From Candidatus Gottesmanbacteria bacterium RIFCSPLOWO2_01_FULL_43_11b (GTDB taxonomy: Bacteria > Patescibacteriota > Microgenomatia > UBA10105 > UBA927): a stretch of DNA of 37,158 nt. This document shows, one piece after another, positions 8,131 through 18,080 of the stretch; within the stretch, counting starts at the first letter, position 1; each line of letters opens with the position of its first letter. The notes below the pieces were generated by a model, which ran no database searches, had not been told where the DNA came from, and was given only the letters and a program-made list of their open reading frames with translations. The stretch is taken from positions 308 to 37,465 of the forward strand of contig MFJV01000001.1 in NCBI GenBank assembly GCA_001780985.1, given 5' to 3'. The position numbers and the translations under genes are program-made.

Positions 8131-10374
8131 ATGGCAAAAAAATACGTGGTGAAGTTTTCTGATGTGGATAAAGACGACATTGCCACAGTCGGGGGAAAAG
8201 GTGCAAACCTCGGTGAAATGACCCATGCTGGTTTTCCCGTCCCGCCAGGATTTATTATTACAGCAGAAGCGTACAAAGAATTTCTAATAGACGGCAATCT
8301 TACCCATAAAATTATCGATATTCTTCACAATCTTGATGTTAATGACTCTAAACAGTTAGACCGGGCAGCAAAATCAGTACAACACATAATTACGCGATCA
8401 CCATTTCCTAAATCCCTCGCACTAGAAATTATTCGCGCATATTTTTCTTTGGAGAAGGGGCTCGTGAAGCATCCGTTCGTTGCCGTACGGTCCTCGGCAA
8501 CAGCAGAGGATCTTCCCGGAGCATCATTTGCAGGACAGCAGGCAACCTTCCTTAACGTTCAGGGTGAGGCGAATCTTATAGAGAAGGTCAAAGAGGCGTG
8601 GGCATCCCTTTTTACCGCTCGGGCAATATTCTATCGGGCAACGCATAAGTTTAATCACATGAAGGTCTATATTGCAGTTCCCGTCCAAAAAATGATCCAA
8701 TCAGAAGCTTCCGGAGTGATGTTTACTATTGATCCCTTAAATAACGACAAAACAAAACTCGTTATTGAAGCAATTTCAGGCCTTGGAGAACTCATTGTGC
8801 AAGGAGAAATTACCCCGGATCACTATGTCGTTGACAAAAAAACTGAAAAAATTCTCGAAAAGACTGTTCACACACAGGAAAAAGTGATGAAGGGAAATAG
8901 AGTAAAGAAAGATGTCATAAAAAAGCAAAAATTAACTGACGAACAAATTCATACGCTTGCAAGTCTAGGGAAAAAACTAGAGCAGCACTACTACTTCCCT
9001 CAGGATGTTGAGTGGGCAATAGAAAAAGGAAGGGTGTATATTGTACAAACGCGGCCGATTACAACGACCGGAAAAATACGTAGCGAAATAAACGCAGCAC
9101 TTTTAAAAAAAGATATTCTTTTACACGGAGATCCGGCAAGTCCCGGAATTGCATCAGGTCCTGTAAAAATTCTTCATTCTCCAAAAGAAATTCATAAAAT
9201 CGTTCCTGGTGATATTTTAGTTGCGGAGATGACTAATCCGGATTTTGTTCCGGCAATGAGAAAATGTGTCGCAATCATAACCGAAAAAGGTGGCCGAACC
9301 TCTCATGCTGCTATAGTTTCCCGTGAACTTGGCATTCCGGCTGTTGTCGGCACAGAAGGGGCGCTTAAGACACTTCTGGATAATTTTGTCATCACCGTTA
9401 ATGGCGCAACGGGAGATATTTATAAGGGAGCGGTTCAAAGAACCCAAAACATTGAACCAAGCGTTCAAATACATCATGAAAAAATAAAAACAGCTACAAA
9501 AGTCTACGTAAACCTTGCAGAGCCAGACCGTGCTTCTCTTGCTTCAAAACTTAATGTTGATGGTGTGGGACTACTGCGAGCTGAGTTTATGATTGCAGGA
9601 ATAGGCGTTCACCCCAAGAAATTAATTGAAGACCGAAAACAAAAAGTGTTCGTGAATACATTAAGTACTCAATTAGAATTCTTTTGCGAAAGTTTTGCTC
9701 CTCGACCGGTTGTCTACCGTACCACAGATTTTCGCACGAATGAATATAGAAATCTAACGGGCGGAAAAATATATGAACCTGAGGAACCAAATCCAATGTT
9801 GGGATTTCGTGGTGCAGCTCGGTATATAACAAATTCTGATGTTTTCGAATTGGAACTTGAAGCAATCCGTAAAGTCCGCAATTCATACAACAACTTGTGG
9901 CTTATGATCCCATATGTGCGAACGCCGGAAGAATTACTCAAAGTCAAAAAAATAGTCAGTGCAGCAGGTTTAAGTAGATCATCGTCATTTAAATTGTGGC
10001 TCATGGTAGAAATTCCAACGAATGTTATTAGACTCGATGATTTTATTGACGTCGGTATTGACGGAGTTTCCATTGGTTCAAATGATCTCACTATGCTTAT
10101 CCTTGGCACTGACCGTGATAATAGTGAGGTTGCCCATGATTTTTCAGAACTTGATCCGTCGGTCCTTTGGGCGATCGAGAGAACGATAAAAACATGCAGT
10201 AAAAGAGGCGTTACTTCATCAATTTGCGGACAAGCACCTTCAGACTACCCAGAACTTGTTGAAAAATTGGTATCATGGGGTATAACGAGTATCTCGGTTA
10301 ATATGGATGTAGCAGAGCATGTACGTGATGTTATTTCAAACGCCGAAAAAAAACTCATTCGAAAAAAACTATGA
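8131..10374 (+). CDS. ppsA: phosphoenolpyruvate synthase
   Basis: VGGKGANLGEM, VRSSATAEDLPGASFAGQQATFLNV, phospho-His motif GGRTSHAAIVSRELGIPAVVG, C-terminal GSNDLTMLILGTDRD. Confidence 0.95.
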   Translation: MAKKYVVKFSDVDKDDIATVGGKGANLGEMTHAGFPVPPGFIITAEAYKEFLIDGNLTHKIIDILHNLDVNDSKQLDRAAKSVQHIITRSPFPKSLALEIIRAYFSLEKGLVKHPFVAVRSSATAEDLPGASFAGQQATFLNVQGEANLIEKVKEAWASLFTARAIFYRATHKFNHMKVYIAVPVQKMIQSEASGVMFTIDPLNNDKTKLVIEAISGLGELIVQGEITPDHYVVDKKTEKILEKTVHTQEKVMKGNRVKKDVIKKQKLTDEQIHTLASLGKKLEQHYYFPQDVEWAIEKGRVYIVQTRPITTTGKIRSEINAALLKKDILLHGDPASPGIASGPVKILHSPKEIHKIVPGDILVAEMTNPDFVPAMRKCVAIITEKGGRTSHAAIVSRELGIPAVVGTEGALKTLLDNFVITVNGATGDIYKGAVQRTQNIEPSVQIHHEKIKTATKVYVNLAEPDRASLASKLNVDGVGLLRAEFMIAGIGVHPKKLIEDRKQKVFVNTLSTQLEFFCESFAPRPVVYRTTDFRTNEYRNLTGGKIYEPEEPNPMLGFRGAARYITNSDVFELELEAIRKVRNSYNNLWLMIPYVRTPEELLKVKKIVSAAGLSRSSSFKLWLMVEIPTNVIRLDDFIDVGIDGVSIGSNDLTMLILGTDRDNSEVAHDFSELDPSVLWAIERTIKTCSKRGVTSSICGQAPSDYPELVEKLVSWGITSISVNMDVAEHVRDVISNAEKKLIRKKL

Positions 10375-11636
10375 ACCCAAAAATTTACTCTATAAATGCA
10401 CGAGAAATTCTCGATTCACGGGGAAATCCCACAGTTGAAACAACAGTCATTCTTGATAGTGGATATCGGGGAACTGCTGCTGTTCCGGCTGGTGCATCAC
10501 TGGGTAAATATGAGGCAGTGGAGCTTCGCGATGGGGACAAAGAGCGCTATGGAGGTATGGGAGTTCTTAAAGCTGTACAAAATGTTAATACAACTTTAGC
10601 TGCCAAACTTAAAGGAATGGATGCATCAAATCAAACGGTTTTCGATAAAACAATGAATGATCTTGACGGAACAGCGGAAAAGAAAAATCTCGGAGCAAAT
10701 AGTATTTTAAGTATTTCTCTGGCTAATGCAGTTGCAGTCGCAAATCACACACGTACGCCTCTCTATAAATATCTCAATACTCTTTTTAATACGCTTCTGC
10801 CAACCAAAGTTGAACGTATGCCAACGCCGGAATTTAATATCATAAACGGCGGTAAGCATGGAGCAGGAAATCTTGATTTTCAGGAATTTCATATCGTACC
10901 TGCAACCAATAAACCATACCGTGAAGCATTACGAATTGGTGCGGAGGTGTATCAATCCTTAAAGAAAGTTTTAGTGTACCGAAATGCAATACACTCTATA
11001 GGTGACGAAGGTGGCTTCGCACCAAATCTTTTTACTAACGTTGAAGCACTTGAAGTTATTCTTGAAGCAATCAAGGGTACGCCGTATAAATTTGGTATAG
11101 ATATCTTTTTTGGCCTTGATGTTGCTGCAAATTCGTTTAAAAAAGAAAAAGGATATCAAATTAAAGACCAACCAGAACCATTGACTGCAAAGCAGTTTAT
11201 TGAGTATTTCAAACAACTACACAGTAAGTACCACCTTCTTCTTCTTGAAGATCCCCTTGAAGAGGATGACTGGGCAAGTTGGACTGAAATAACCGCGGAT
11301 CTTGGAAAAGAAGTATTCATCATTGGCGATGACATTTTAGTAACGAATAAAGTGCGACTTGAAAAAGCTATATCTTTAAAAGCATGTTCTGCAATACTTC
11401 TTAAGCCAAATCAAATTGGTACACTCACTGAATTTTTCGAGGTAATCGCAATTGCCAAGAAAAACAATATAAAGACTATAGTTTCTCACCGAAGCGGTGA
11501 AACCAACGACACATTTATTTCTGATGTTGCTGTTGCCGTGCAAAGCGATTATGTGAAATTCGGAGCACCGGCTCGGGGTGAAAGAGTTGCGAAGTATAAC
11601 AGACTCCTTGAAATAGAATCGGAGCTCTTCAAATAA
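10371..11636 (+). CDS. eno: enolase
   Basis: AREILDSRGNPTVET, VPAGASLGKYEA, GDEGGFAPN, LLLEDPLEEDDW, VSHRSGETNDTFISD. Confidence 0.97.
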   Translation: MNPKIYSINAREILDSRGNPTVETTVILDSGYRGTAAVPAGASLGKYEAVELRDGDKERYGGMGVLKAVQNVNTTLAAKLKGMDASNQTVFDKTMNDLDGTAEKKNLGANSILSISLANAVAVANHTRTPLYKYLNTLFNTLLPTKVERMPTPEFNIINGGKHGAGNLDFQEFHIVPATNKPYREALRIGAEVYQSLKKVLVYRNAIHSIGDEGGFAPNLFTNVEALEVILEAIKGTPYKFGIDIFFGLDVAANSFKKEKGYQIKDQPEPLTAKQFIEYFKQLHSKYHLLLLEDPLEEDDWASWTEITADLGKEVFIIGDDILVTNKVRLEKAISLKACSAILLKPNQIGTLTEFFEVIAIAKKNNIKTIVSHRSGETNDTFISDVAVAVQSDYVKFGAPARGERVAKYNRLLEIESELFK

Positions 11637-11637
11637 A

Positions 11638-13263
11638 ATGCAGAAACCCTTTGTGCTCATTGTTCTTGATGGTTGGGGATTGGCAAAACCGGGTCCGGGA
11701 AACGCGATTTCCATGGCTTCATTACGAAATATTCCGGAACTTTGGGCTTCATATCCGCATACTGAACTTGCTGCATCAGGAGAAGCAGTTGGACTGCCAC
11801 TAAACGAAGACGGCAACACTGAAACCGGGCATATTAATATCGGTGCCGGACGCGTTGTGTATCAAGATTTTCCTCGTATAAATATGAGTATTGCCGATAA
11901 AAATTTCTATAAAAACGAAGCATTCCAAGGTGCAGTTCGATATGCAAGCAAAAATAATTCGAATCTCCACATTATGGGGATTATTAGCGATGCCAGCGTT
12001 CATGGCAGTCGCGACCACCTCTTCGCTCTCCTTGAACTTATGGCATTAGGTGGTTGTGCCTGTCCGGTTTACTTACATTTGTTTACAGATGGCCGTGATG
12101 CCCCTCCTAAATCCGCAAAACGATTCGTTGCTGATGTGGAACTTAAAATTTCCCGAATGAAAAACGTACACATTGCCACAATTATGGGTAGATATTACGC
12201 AATGGATAGAGATAAGCGGTGGGAAAGAACTGAAATTGCGTATAAATCACTTACTGAAGGGACTACTCAAACTGCACCAGATGCAGTCACAGCAATTGAA
12301 AAAGCCTACCAGCAGGGAAAAACTGATGAATTTATTGAACCGACGGTAATTGGAAATTTTCCAAGAATTAAAAACCATGATGCGGTAATTTTTTATAACT
12401 ACAGAATAGATCGTCCGAGGCAACTTACCCGTGCATTTGTTCTTCCGGATTTTGAAACACATACGAAAGAGGAATCATTTGATCCGTATGCTGTTAAATA
12501 CTTCCACAAACACGTAGTTGACGTAGACACCCGTATGAAACCGTTTACACGGAAACTAACACTCCCCAATATTTTTTTCGTAACAATGACTGAATATGAA
12601 AAGAATTTACCGGTGACCGTTGCTTTTCCTCTCGAACCCGTTGCAATACCCATAGGACGGATTTTTTCAGAGTTGGAAATGCGACAACTTCGCTTAAGTG
12701 AAACGGAAAAAGAACGGTTTGTCGGTTTCTACTTCAATGGTATGCGTGAAGATCCGTTTTCAGGAGAGGATCGGCTCATTATTCCTTCAAAAAAAGTTTC
12801 CACATACGATTTAGCACCCGAAATGTCTGCGAGAGAAATCACGCAAAAACTCATTGATCGGCTCTCAATTGATGTCTATGCATTTATATTAATTAACTTT
12901 GCAAATCCTGATATGGTTGGGCATACAGGAAATATTCCGGCCGCTATTGCGGCCTGTGAAATAACTGACGAGTGTGTAGGGCGAATAGTTCGGGAGACTC
13001 TTGCTCATGATGGATCGTGTATTATTACAGGCGACCACGGAAATGTCGAAGAAATGATATCACCTGATGGGCAAATGGATACAGAGCATTCAACGTACCC
13101 CGTACCATTTATTATGATTGACAAAACTCTCACGGGAAATCCAAATGTTCTCCCTTCAGGAAAACTTGCAGATATTGCGCCGACTATGCTAGCATGGAAA
13201 GGTCTTGAAATTCCGAGTCAAATGACCGGCAATAATTTACTTGCTCAAATTCAAAGGAGGTAA
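11638..13263 (+). CDS. gpmI: 2,3-bisphosphoglycerate-independent phosphoglycerate mutase
   Basis: LIVLDGWGLAKPGPGNAI, LFTDGRDAPPKSA, TGDHGNVEEM. Confidence 0.96.
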   Translation: MQKPFVLIVLDGWGLAKPGPGNAISMASLRNIPELWASYPHTELAASGEAVGLPLNEDGNTETGHINIGAGRVVYQDFPRINMSIADKNFYKNEAFQGAVRYASKNNSNLHIMGIISDASVHGSRDHLFALLELMALGGCACPVYLHLFTDGRDAPPKSAKRFVADVELKISRMKNVHIATIMGRYYAMDRDKRWERTEIAYKSLTEGTTQTAPDAVTAIEKAYQQGKTDEFIEPTVIGNFPRIKNHDAVIFYNYRIDRPRQLTRAFVLPDFETHTKEESFDPYAVKYFHKHVVDVDTRMKPFTRKLTLPNIFFVTMTEYEKNLPVTVAFPLEPVAIPIGRIFSELEMRQLRLSETEKERFVGFYFNGMREDPFSGEDRLIIPSKKVSTYDLAPEMSAREITQKLIDRLSIDVYAFILINFANPDMVGHTGNIPAAIAACEITDECVGRIVRETLAHDGSCIITGDHGNVEEMISPDGQMDTEHSTYPVPFIMIDKTLTGNPNVLPSGKLADIAPTMLAWKGLEIPSQMTGNNLLAQIQRR

Positions 13264-13267
13264 AGAT

Positions 13268-14377
13268 ATGAAAACAACTCTCTCTGTCATTAAAGCGGAT
13301 ACCGGATCAGTCGGTGGACACAATAGACCAAGTGAGGCGATGCTCGATAAAGCACGTGAAGTTGCCGCAAAAGCAGTAAAGAAAGGACTCCTCAAAGACG
13401 CACGGGTAAGTTTCACGGGTGACGATATTGCTTTCCTCATGAGTCACACCCGTGGTGTTGATAATTCTGATATTCATAAATTTGCATGGGATGCATTTGT
13501 GGAAACAACAAAGATTGCTAAAAAACAGGGTCTCTATGGCGCTGGCCAGGACCTTCTCAAAGACGCATTCTCAGGAAACGTTCGTGGTATGGGACCGGGA
13601 TCATGTGAAATTGAATTTGAAGAAAGAGCAGCAGAACCCTTTATTCTTTTTGCAGCAGACAAATGTGGACCTGGAATGTTTAATCAGCCGATTTTTGAAG
13701 CATTCGCAGATCCTTACCACAATGCAGGGCTTCTTCTTGCTCCGGATATGAAAGCAGGGTTTACATATAACATAATGGACGTAAATTACACAGAAGCTGA
13801 CAGAGTAATTACACTGCGTGTTCCTGAAGACATGTATGAAATTAATGCGCTTCTTCGGGATCCAAATCATTATGTTATTGAAAGTGTCATAGAGAACGCC
13901 AGTGGACTTAAGGGAGCTGTTGTCTCGACAAGCAGGCTCCATAATATTGCCGGAAAATATGTCGGTAAGGATGATCCTGTTGCAATAGTTAGAACTCAGA
14001 AGCAATTTCCATCAACAGGAGAAATTCTTTCTCCATGGGCAAAGGCGTACTATGTCTTAGGAGATAACCGAGGAAGTCATCATGTAGCGGTAATGCCAGT
14101 CAAACAGAATACAATAATTAGTTACTTCGACGGTCCGACTATAGTTTCAGCAGCAGGATATTGTGTTCATGAAGGCAAATTCACTGAACTGGTAGACCTA
14201 TTCGACCAACCGTTCTGGGACATGGTCCGGGAAAAAGCGTCACTGAAGACCTATGAAATGAGACAACAGGGTTTCTATGGACCGGCAATGGCTGGAATGG
14301 ATGAGCTTGAGTATACAGGCGTAGTGCAAATCCTCAAGGGTCTTGATAAGAAATTCACCATCAGAAAATCGAAATGA
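13268..14377 (+). CDS. archaeal-type (class V) fructose-1,6-bisphosphate aldolase/phosphatase
   Basis: MKTTLSVIKADTGSVGGH; GAGQDLLKDAFSGNVRGMGPG; KYVGKDDP (Y-x-x-K-D-D) and DELEYTG motifs; strong AAAGGAGGT SD directly upstream, hence start at 13268 rather than 13241. Confidence 0.92.
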   Translation: MKTTLSVIKADTGSVGGHNRPSEAMLDKAREVAAKAVKKGLLKDARVSFTGDDIAFLMSHTRGVDNSDIHKFAWDAFVETTKIAKKQGLYGAGQDLLKDAFSGNVRGMGPGSCEIEFEERAAEPFILFAADKCGPGMFNQPIFEAFADPYHNAGLLLAPDMKAGFTYNIMDVNYTEADRVITLRVPEDMYEINALLRDPNHYVIESVIENASGLKGAVVSTSRLHNIAGKYVGKDDPVAIVRTQKQFPSTGEILSPWAKAYYVLGDNRGSHHVAVMPVKQNTIISYFDGPTIVSAAGYCVHEGKFTELVDLFDQPFWDMVREKASLKTYEMRQQGFYGPAMAGMDELEYTGVVQILKGLDKKFTIRKSK

Positions 14378-16047
14378 AGTCTGCCCCCAATCTAGAAGAC
14401 TACGCGACGACGTACCGGTCTTTTTCATGGAATAGTGTTCGACGTGAGCTTGACTGGTTTAATCACCACATAAATGCCGCCTATAATGCCATAGATCGTC
14501 ATACTTCTACATGGCGTAAAAACAAAGTTGCTCTCTACTGGCACGGAGAAGATGATTCAAGAAAAAAATTCACGTTTGAAGAACTATCGATTGCTTCCAA
14601 TAAGTTTGGGAATATTCTAAAAGATTTCGGCGTTAGTCGGGGGGATCGTGTGTTTCTTTTTCTTCCGCGAGTTCCTGATCTTTTCTTTGCATTCCTCGGA
14701 ACAATTAAAATCGGAGCAATTGCAGGAACACTTTTTAGTGCGTTTCAGGAACAGGCACTATTAGATCGACTCGCAAACTCTGATGCAAAAGTACTGGTCA
14801 CAAACAGTGAATTAAAAAAAAGAGTAGACAAAGTAAGAAAAAAACTCCCCGGTCTTGCTCATATTATTACGGTCGACACGGATGACTATAAGAAGTCATT
14901 CAACCATGCCTCAGCGGAGCTTTCTATTGCCCACATGGATCCGGATGATTATGCCTTCATGCTTTATACATCAGGTACAACGGGAAAGCCGAAAGGAGTA
15001 GTCCACACGCATAGGGCGATATTACAGGAATACATGACAGCCAGATGGGTTCTTGATCTTAAAGATGAAGACGTGTATTGGTGTACGGCAGATCCGGGTT
15101 GGGTAACAGGAATTGCGTATGAAATATTAGGGAGTTGGGCATGTGGCGTATCAGCAGTAATCTATGAAGGCAGATTTGACCCGAAAAAATGGTACGAAAT
15201 ACTCGAAAGCTACAAAGTAACCGTCTGGTACACGGCCCCGACAGCAATTCGGATGCTTATGGTTACTGATAGTAATCTTCTTAAAAAATATGACCTCAGT
15301 AATTTACGGCATCTCTGTTCTGTCGGGGAACCGCTTAATCCCGAGGCTATAAAATGGTCAAAAAAGGTGATTGGACTGCCGTTTCATGACAATTGGTGGC
15401 AAACCGAAACGGGTGCAATCTGTATAGCTAACTATCCATCTATGAAGATTAAACCAGGGTCTATGGGAAAACCCATTCCAGGGCTTACTGCCGCAATTGT
15501 CGACGATCATGGAAATGAAGTCGGACCGAATAAGGAGGGTAATATTGCTCTCAAACCTCCGTGGCCATCAATGATGAAAACAATTTGGCGCCGTCCCCTT
15601 AAATACAAGAGCTATTTCATAAATGGGTTATACATAAGCGGGGATCGGGGTATGAGGGATAAAGACGGCTATTTTTGGTTTATTGGCCGCGCTGATGATG
15701 TCATCAAAACCTCAGGAGAGCGTGTCGGCCCATTTGAGGTAGAATCTGCCCTTGTTGCCCATCCTGCAGTCGTTGAGGCTGGAGTTATAGGAAAACCAGA
15801 TCCACTCCGGGGTGAAATTATCAAAGCGTTTGTTGTTTTAGAAAAGAGTCAAAAACCATCTGAAAAACTAAAAAACGAACTCTCCTTGTATGTAAAAAAG
15901 CATCTTGCTGGGCACGCCTACCCACGGGAAATAGAATTTATCGATAAACTTCCCAAAACCCGCTCAGGCAAAATCATGCGCCGAATTTTGAAGGCAAAGG
16001 AAATGGGACTACCAATCGGTGATACATCAACTCTTGAGGAATATTGA
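14374..16047 (+). CDS. acsA: AMP-forming acetyl-CoA synthetase, AcsA-like short form
   Basis: YTSGTTGKPKGVVHTH, YWCTADPGWVTGIAYEI, DNWWQTETGA, TSGERVGPFEVES, KLPKTRSGKIMRRILKA; ATGA overlap with previous gene. Confidence 0.93.
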   Translation: MKSAPNLEDYATTYRSFSWNSVRRELDWFNHHINAAYNAIDRHTSTWRKNKVALYWHGEDDSRKKFTFEELSIASNKFGNILKDFGVSRGDRVFLFLPRVPDLFFAFLGTIKIGAIAGTLFSAFQEQALLDRLANSDAKVLVTNSELKKRVDKVRKKLPGLAHIITVDTDDYKKSFNHASAELSIAHMDPDDYAFMLYTSGTTGKPKGVVHTHRAILQEYMTARWVLDLKDEDVYWCTADPGWVTGIAYEILGSWACGVSAVIYEGRFDPKKWYEILESYKVTVWYTAPTAIRMLMVTDSNLLKKYDLSNLRHLCSVGEPLNPEAIKWSKKVIGLPFHDNWWQTETGAICIANYPSMKIKPGSMGKPIPGLTAAIVDDHGNEVGPNKEGNIALKPPWPSMMKTIWRRPLKYKSYFINGLYISGDRGMRDKDGYFWFIGRADDVIKTSGERVGPFEVESALVAHPAVVEAGVIGKPDPLRGEIIKAFVVLEKSQKPSEKLKNELSLYVKKHLAGHAYPREIEFIDKLPKTRSGKIMRRILKAKEMGLPIGDTSTLEEY

Positions 16048-16071
16048 CAAAATAACCAAAAGCGTTATGAT
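16044..16071 (+). promoter_or_regulatory. sigma70-like promoter (TTGACA-N16-TATGAT)
   Basis: -35 TTGACA 16044-16049 overlapping the acs stop codon, -10 TATGAT 16066-16071, ATG at 16083. Confidence 0.6.
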
Positions 16072-16082
16072 GCAGCCATTCT

Positions 16083-16358
16083 ATGACAGGATATACAGTG
16101 GAAATACCAAGAGATGGACGAACTCAAGTTTTACCTGAGAGAATATTTAGTATTATTTGGATTTGTAGAGGAATTCTACCCGATGAGCTTTCCGTAGAAG
16201 AACAAATCTCCTGGAGAAGCGCCCCGCATGAGGGAACGACAACCGCAAATGGATTCATCGACGCACGGATGCCTCAAAATGTCTTAAAAGATCATGAGGC
16301 CTGTTGTAAAGCCAAAAACCACAAATTTAGTTACTATTTCAATTTCATAACCTCATAA
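16083..16358 (+). CDS. hypothetical protein, 91 aa
   Basis: ORF beginning just after a consensus-like promoter; no family recognised. Confidence 0.45.
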   Translation: MTGYTVEIPRDGRTQVLPERIFSIIWICRGILPDELSVEEQISWRSAPHEGTTTANGFIDARMPQNVLKDHEACCKAKNHKFSYYFNFITS

Positions 16359-16377
16359 CCTAAGAAGAATATTTGAA

Positions 16378-16596
16378 TTAGAAACCTTCGCCTCGGGGGT
16401 CAGGGTCGAACGGCCCAAAAGCTTTCCAGTCAGTATTTTTATCTATTTTAATTAGTTCGCTCAGATGTGGCTTAAATCCGATACTTCGCCAGGCCAGTGG
16501 TCCAATAATATAAGCCATAACAAAATTTTCCAGCTTTTGTTTAAGTGTTTGACGAGGAAAATGAATTCTCTGCCAATCTAATTCAACTTTTACCAT
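16378..16596 (-). CDS. hypothetical protein, 72 aa
   Basis: ORF with plausible composition, tandem with 16603..16818. Confidence 0.4.
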   Translation of the reverse strand: MVKVELDWQRIHFPRQTLKQKLENFVMAYIIGPLAWRSIGFKPHLSELIKIDKNTDWKAFGPFDPDPRGEGF

Positions 16597-16602
16597 AGCT
16601 TC

Positions 16603-16818
16603 TTAACCCTTTTCTTTCGGTGCAAAAAAACCCATACCAGTAGTGCCAAGCCCGTTTTTTGTTTCTTCTTGTTTCATTGAAGGCTCTCTCATTTTCCCTT
16701 CGCGCGGCCCCATCCCGGGATCTGTATAAGCCATTAAACGGTCGATGGGAAGAAAAACAACTCGAAGAATACGTTGAACAATTGAACTCTTTGGCCGAGT
16801 TTCAACTTTTTCCTGCAT
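16603..16818 (-). CDS. hypothetical protein, 71 aa
   Basis: ORF directly upstream of 16378..16596 on the same strand. Confidence 0.4.
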   Translation of the reverse strand: MQEKVETRPKSSIVQRILRVVFLPIDRLMAYTDPGMGPREGKMREPSMKQEETKNGLGTTGMGFFAPKEKG

Positions 16819-16883
16819 ACACTGGCGATACTAACACAAGAGCCATGATAACACAAACAAAAAAGGCAAATACCGTAGAGTTT

Positions 16884-17351
16884 CTATGCGTCGCCGTCCT
16901 CCATGCTACCAAATGAGGTCAGTCGGGCGATAGAGCCATTGGGTCGCGGATTCTCTTCAAGAATCTTTTGAAATAGACTATTGCATAGCTGCTGATATTC
17001 GTCATCATTCATGCTGCCTTTCGGCGGTTTGACCGCGTCAAATAGCGTATTAATACGTACATTCCAGGAAATATTTCGTGCGGCTTTAATGTCGTCCTCA
17101 GAGGCGTGTGAATCACGCAGAATTTGAACCGCCCATCGTTTGTTTGCTTCATAGTGCAACCGCTGCACTCTACGTTTTATTATAAACTGGAATTCAGACG
17201 GCGTGAGGTCCTCTAAAGCTCCCGTGTATGCGTATAGAGTCCATTTGCTATCATAAAATCTCGCAAGTGTGCGAATTTCGTCAATAGTTTTGTTCCCAAT
17301 TTCGTTTTCGAATGTGGGCAAATATTTAAGTACATTTATTTCTCGGCCCAT
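16884..17351 (-). CDS. hypothetical protein
   Basis: Start at internal ATG 17351 preferred: TATAAT lies 9 nt upstream on the minus strand; acidic helical protein, no family recognised. Confidence 0.6.
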   Translation of the reverse strand: MGREINVLKYLPTFENEIGNKTIDEIRTLARFYDSKWTLYAYTGALEDLTPSEFQFIIKRRVQRLHYEANKRWAVQILRDSHASEDDIKAARNISWNVRINTLFDAVKPPKGSMNDDEYQQLCNSLFQKILEENPRPNGSIARLTSFGSMEDGDA

Positions 17352-17423
17352 AGTGCAAGGATTATAGCAGCACACGGGTGTGAAACAAAACAAGGGCCAT
17401 TGACTATGGTATGATCATTGTTT

Positions 17424-18080
17424 ATGGAATGGGTTGGGGGATTTGTCGATATTATTCTTCACCTTGACGAGTATTTGACCGAGCTGGTGGGGACCTATGG
17501 AGTCCTCACCTACGGCATCCTCTTCCTTGTCATCTTTGCAGAAACCGGATTTGTCGTAACCCCGTTTCTTCCGGGTGATTCCTTGCTATTTGCTGCCGGC
17601 GCAATTGCCGCACTCGGGTCACTTGATATAGGACTCATTGTTCTTGCTCTCATAGGAGCTGCAGTTTTGGGGGACACAATAAATTACTGGATCGGGCACT
17701 ATTTTGGTCAAAAAATTGTCGATAATCCGAAAATAAAATTCATTAATCAGGAACATATCGATAAAACTGAACAGTTCTACAAAAAATACGGAGGAAAAAC
17801 AATAATACTGGCACGGTTTGTTCCCATTATTCGTACATTTGCACCCTTTGTTGCCGGTGTAGGTACAATGGAATACAAAAAATTTATTCTCTTTAACGTC
17901 ATTGGGGGTGTTGTCTGGGTTTCTCTTTTTACTCTTGCAGGTTTCTTTTTTGGAAATATTCCGTTTGTTCAGGAAAACTTTCACTATGTCATCTTTGTGA
18001 TCATTTTTCTCTCAATTGTTCCAATCGTCTCCGAATATATCCAACACAAAAGGAGTAAACTACACAAATTTACGGATTAA
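17424..18080 (+). CDS. DedA-family membrane protein
   Basis: FAETGFVVTPFLPGDSLLFAAGA; RFVPIIRTFAPFVAGVGTM; GGVVWVSLFTLAGFFFGN; TATGAT 8 nt before ATG. Confidence 0.93.
   Translation: MEWVGGFVDIILHLDEYLTELVGTYGVLTYGILFLVIFAETGFVVTPFLPGDSLLFAAGAIAALGSLDIGLIVLALIGAAVLGDTINYWIGHYFGQKIVDNPKIKFINQEHIDKTEQFYKKYGGKTIILARFVPIIRTFAPFVAGVGTMEYKKFILFNVIGGVVWVSLFTLAGFFFGNIPFVQENFHYVIFVIIFLSIVPIVSEYIQHKRSKLHKFTD

Noticed and set aside
11603-11613. GACTCCTTGAA inside the enolase 3' end as a sixth copy of the RAYT-linked palindrome
   Set aside because: Only half of the element matches and the left arm is absent; likely chance within coding sequence.
16659-16916. Plus-strand ORF 16659..16916
   Set aside because: Overlaps 16603..16818 and part of 16884..17351 on the opposite strand and has no upstream promoter-like or SD signal; the minus-strand frames look more plausible.
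17498-17508. TGGAGTCCTCA in dedA as a repeat copy
   Set aside because: Core is GGAGTCCTC rather than GGAGTCTCC and the arms do not match.
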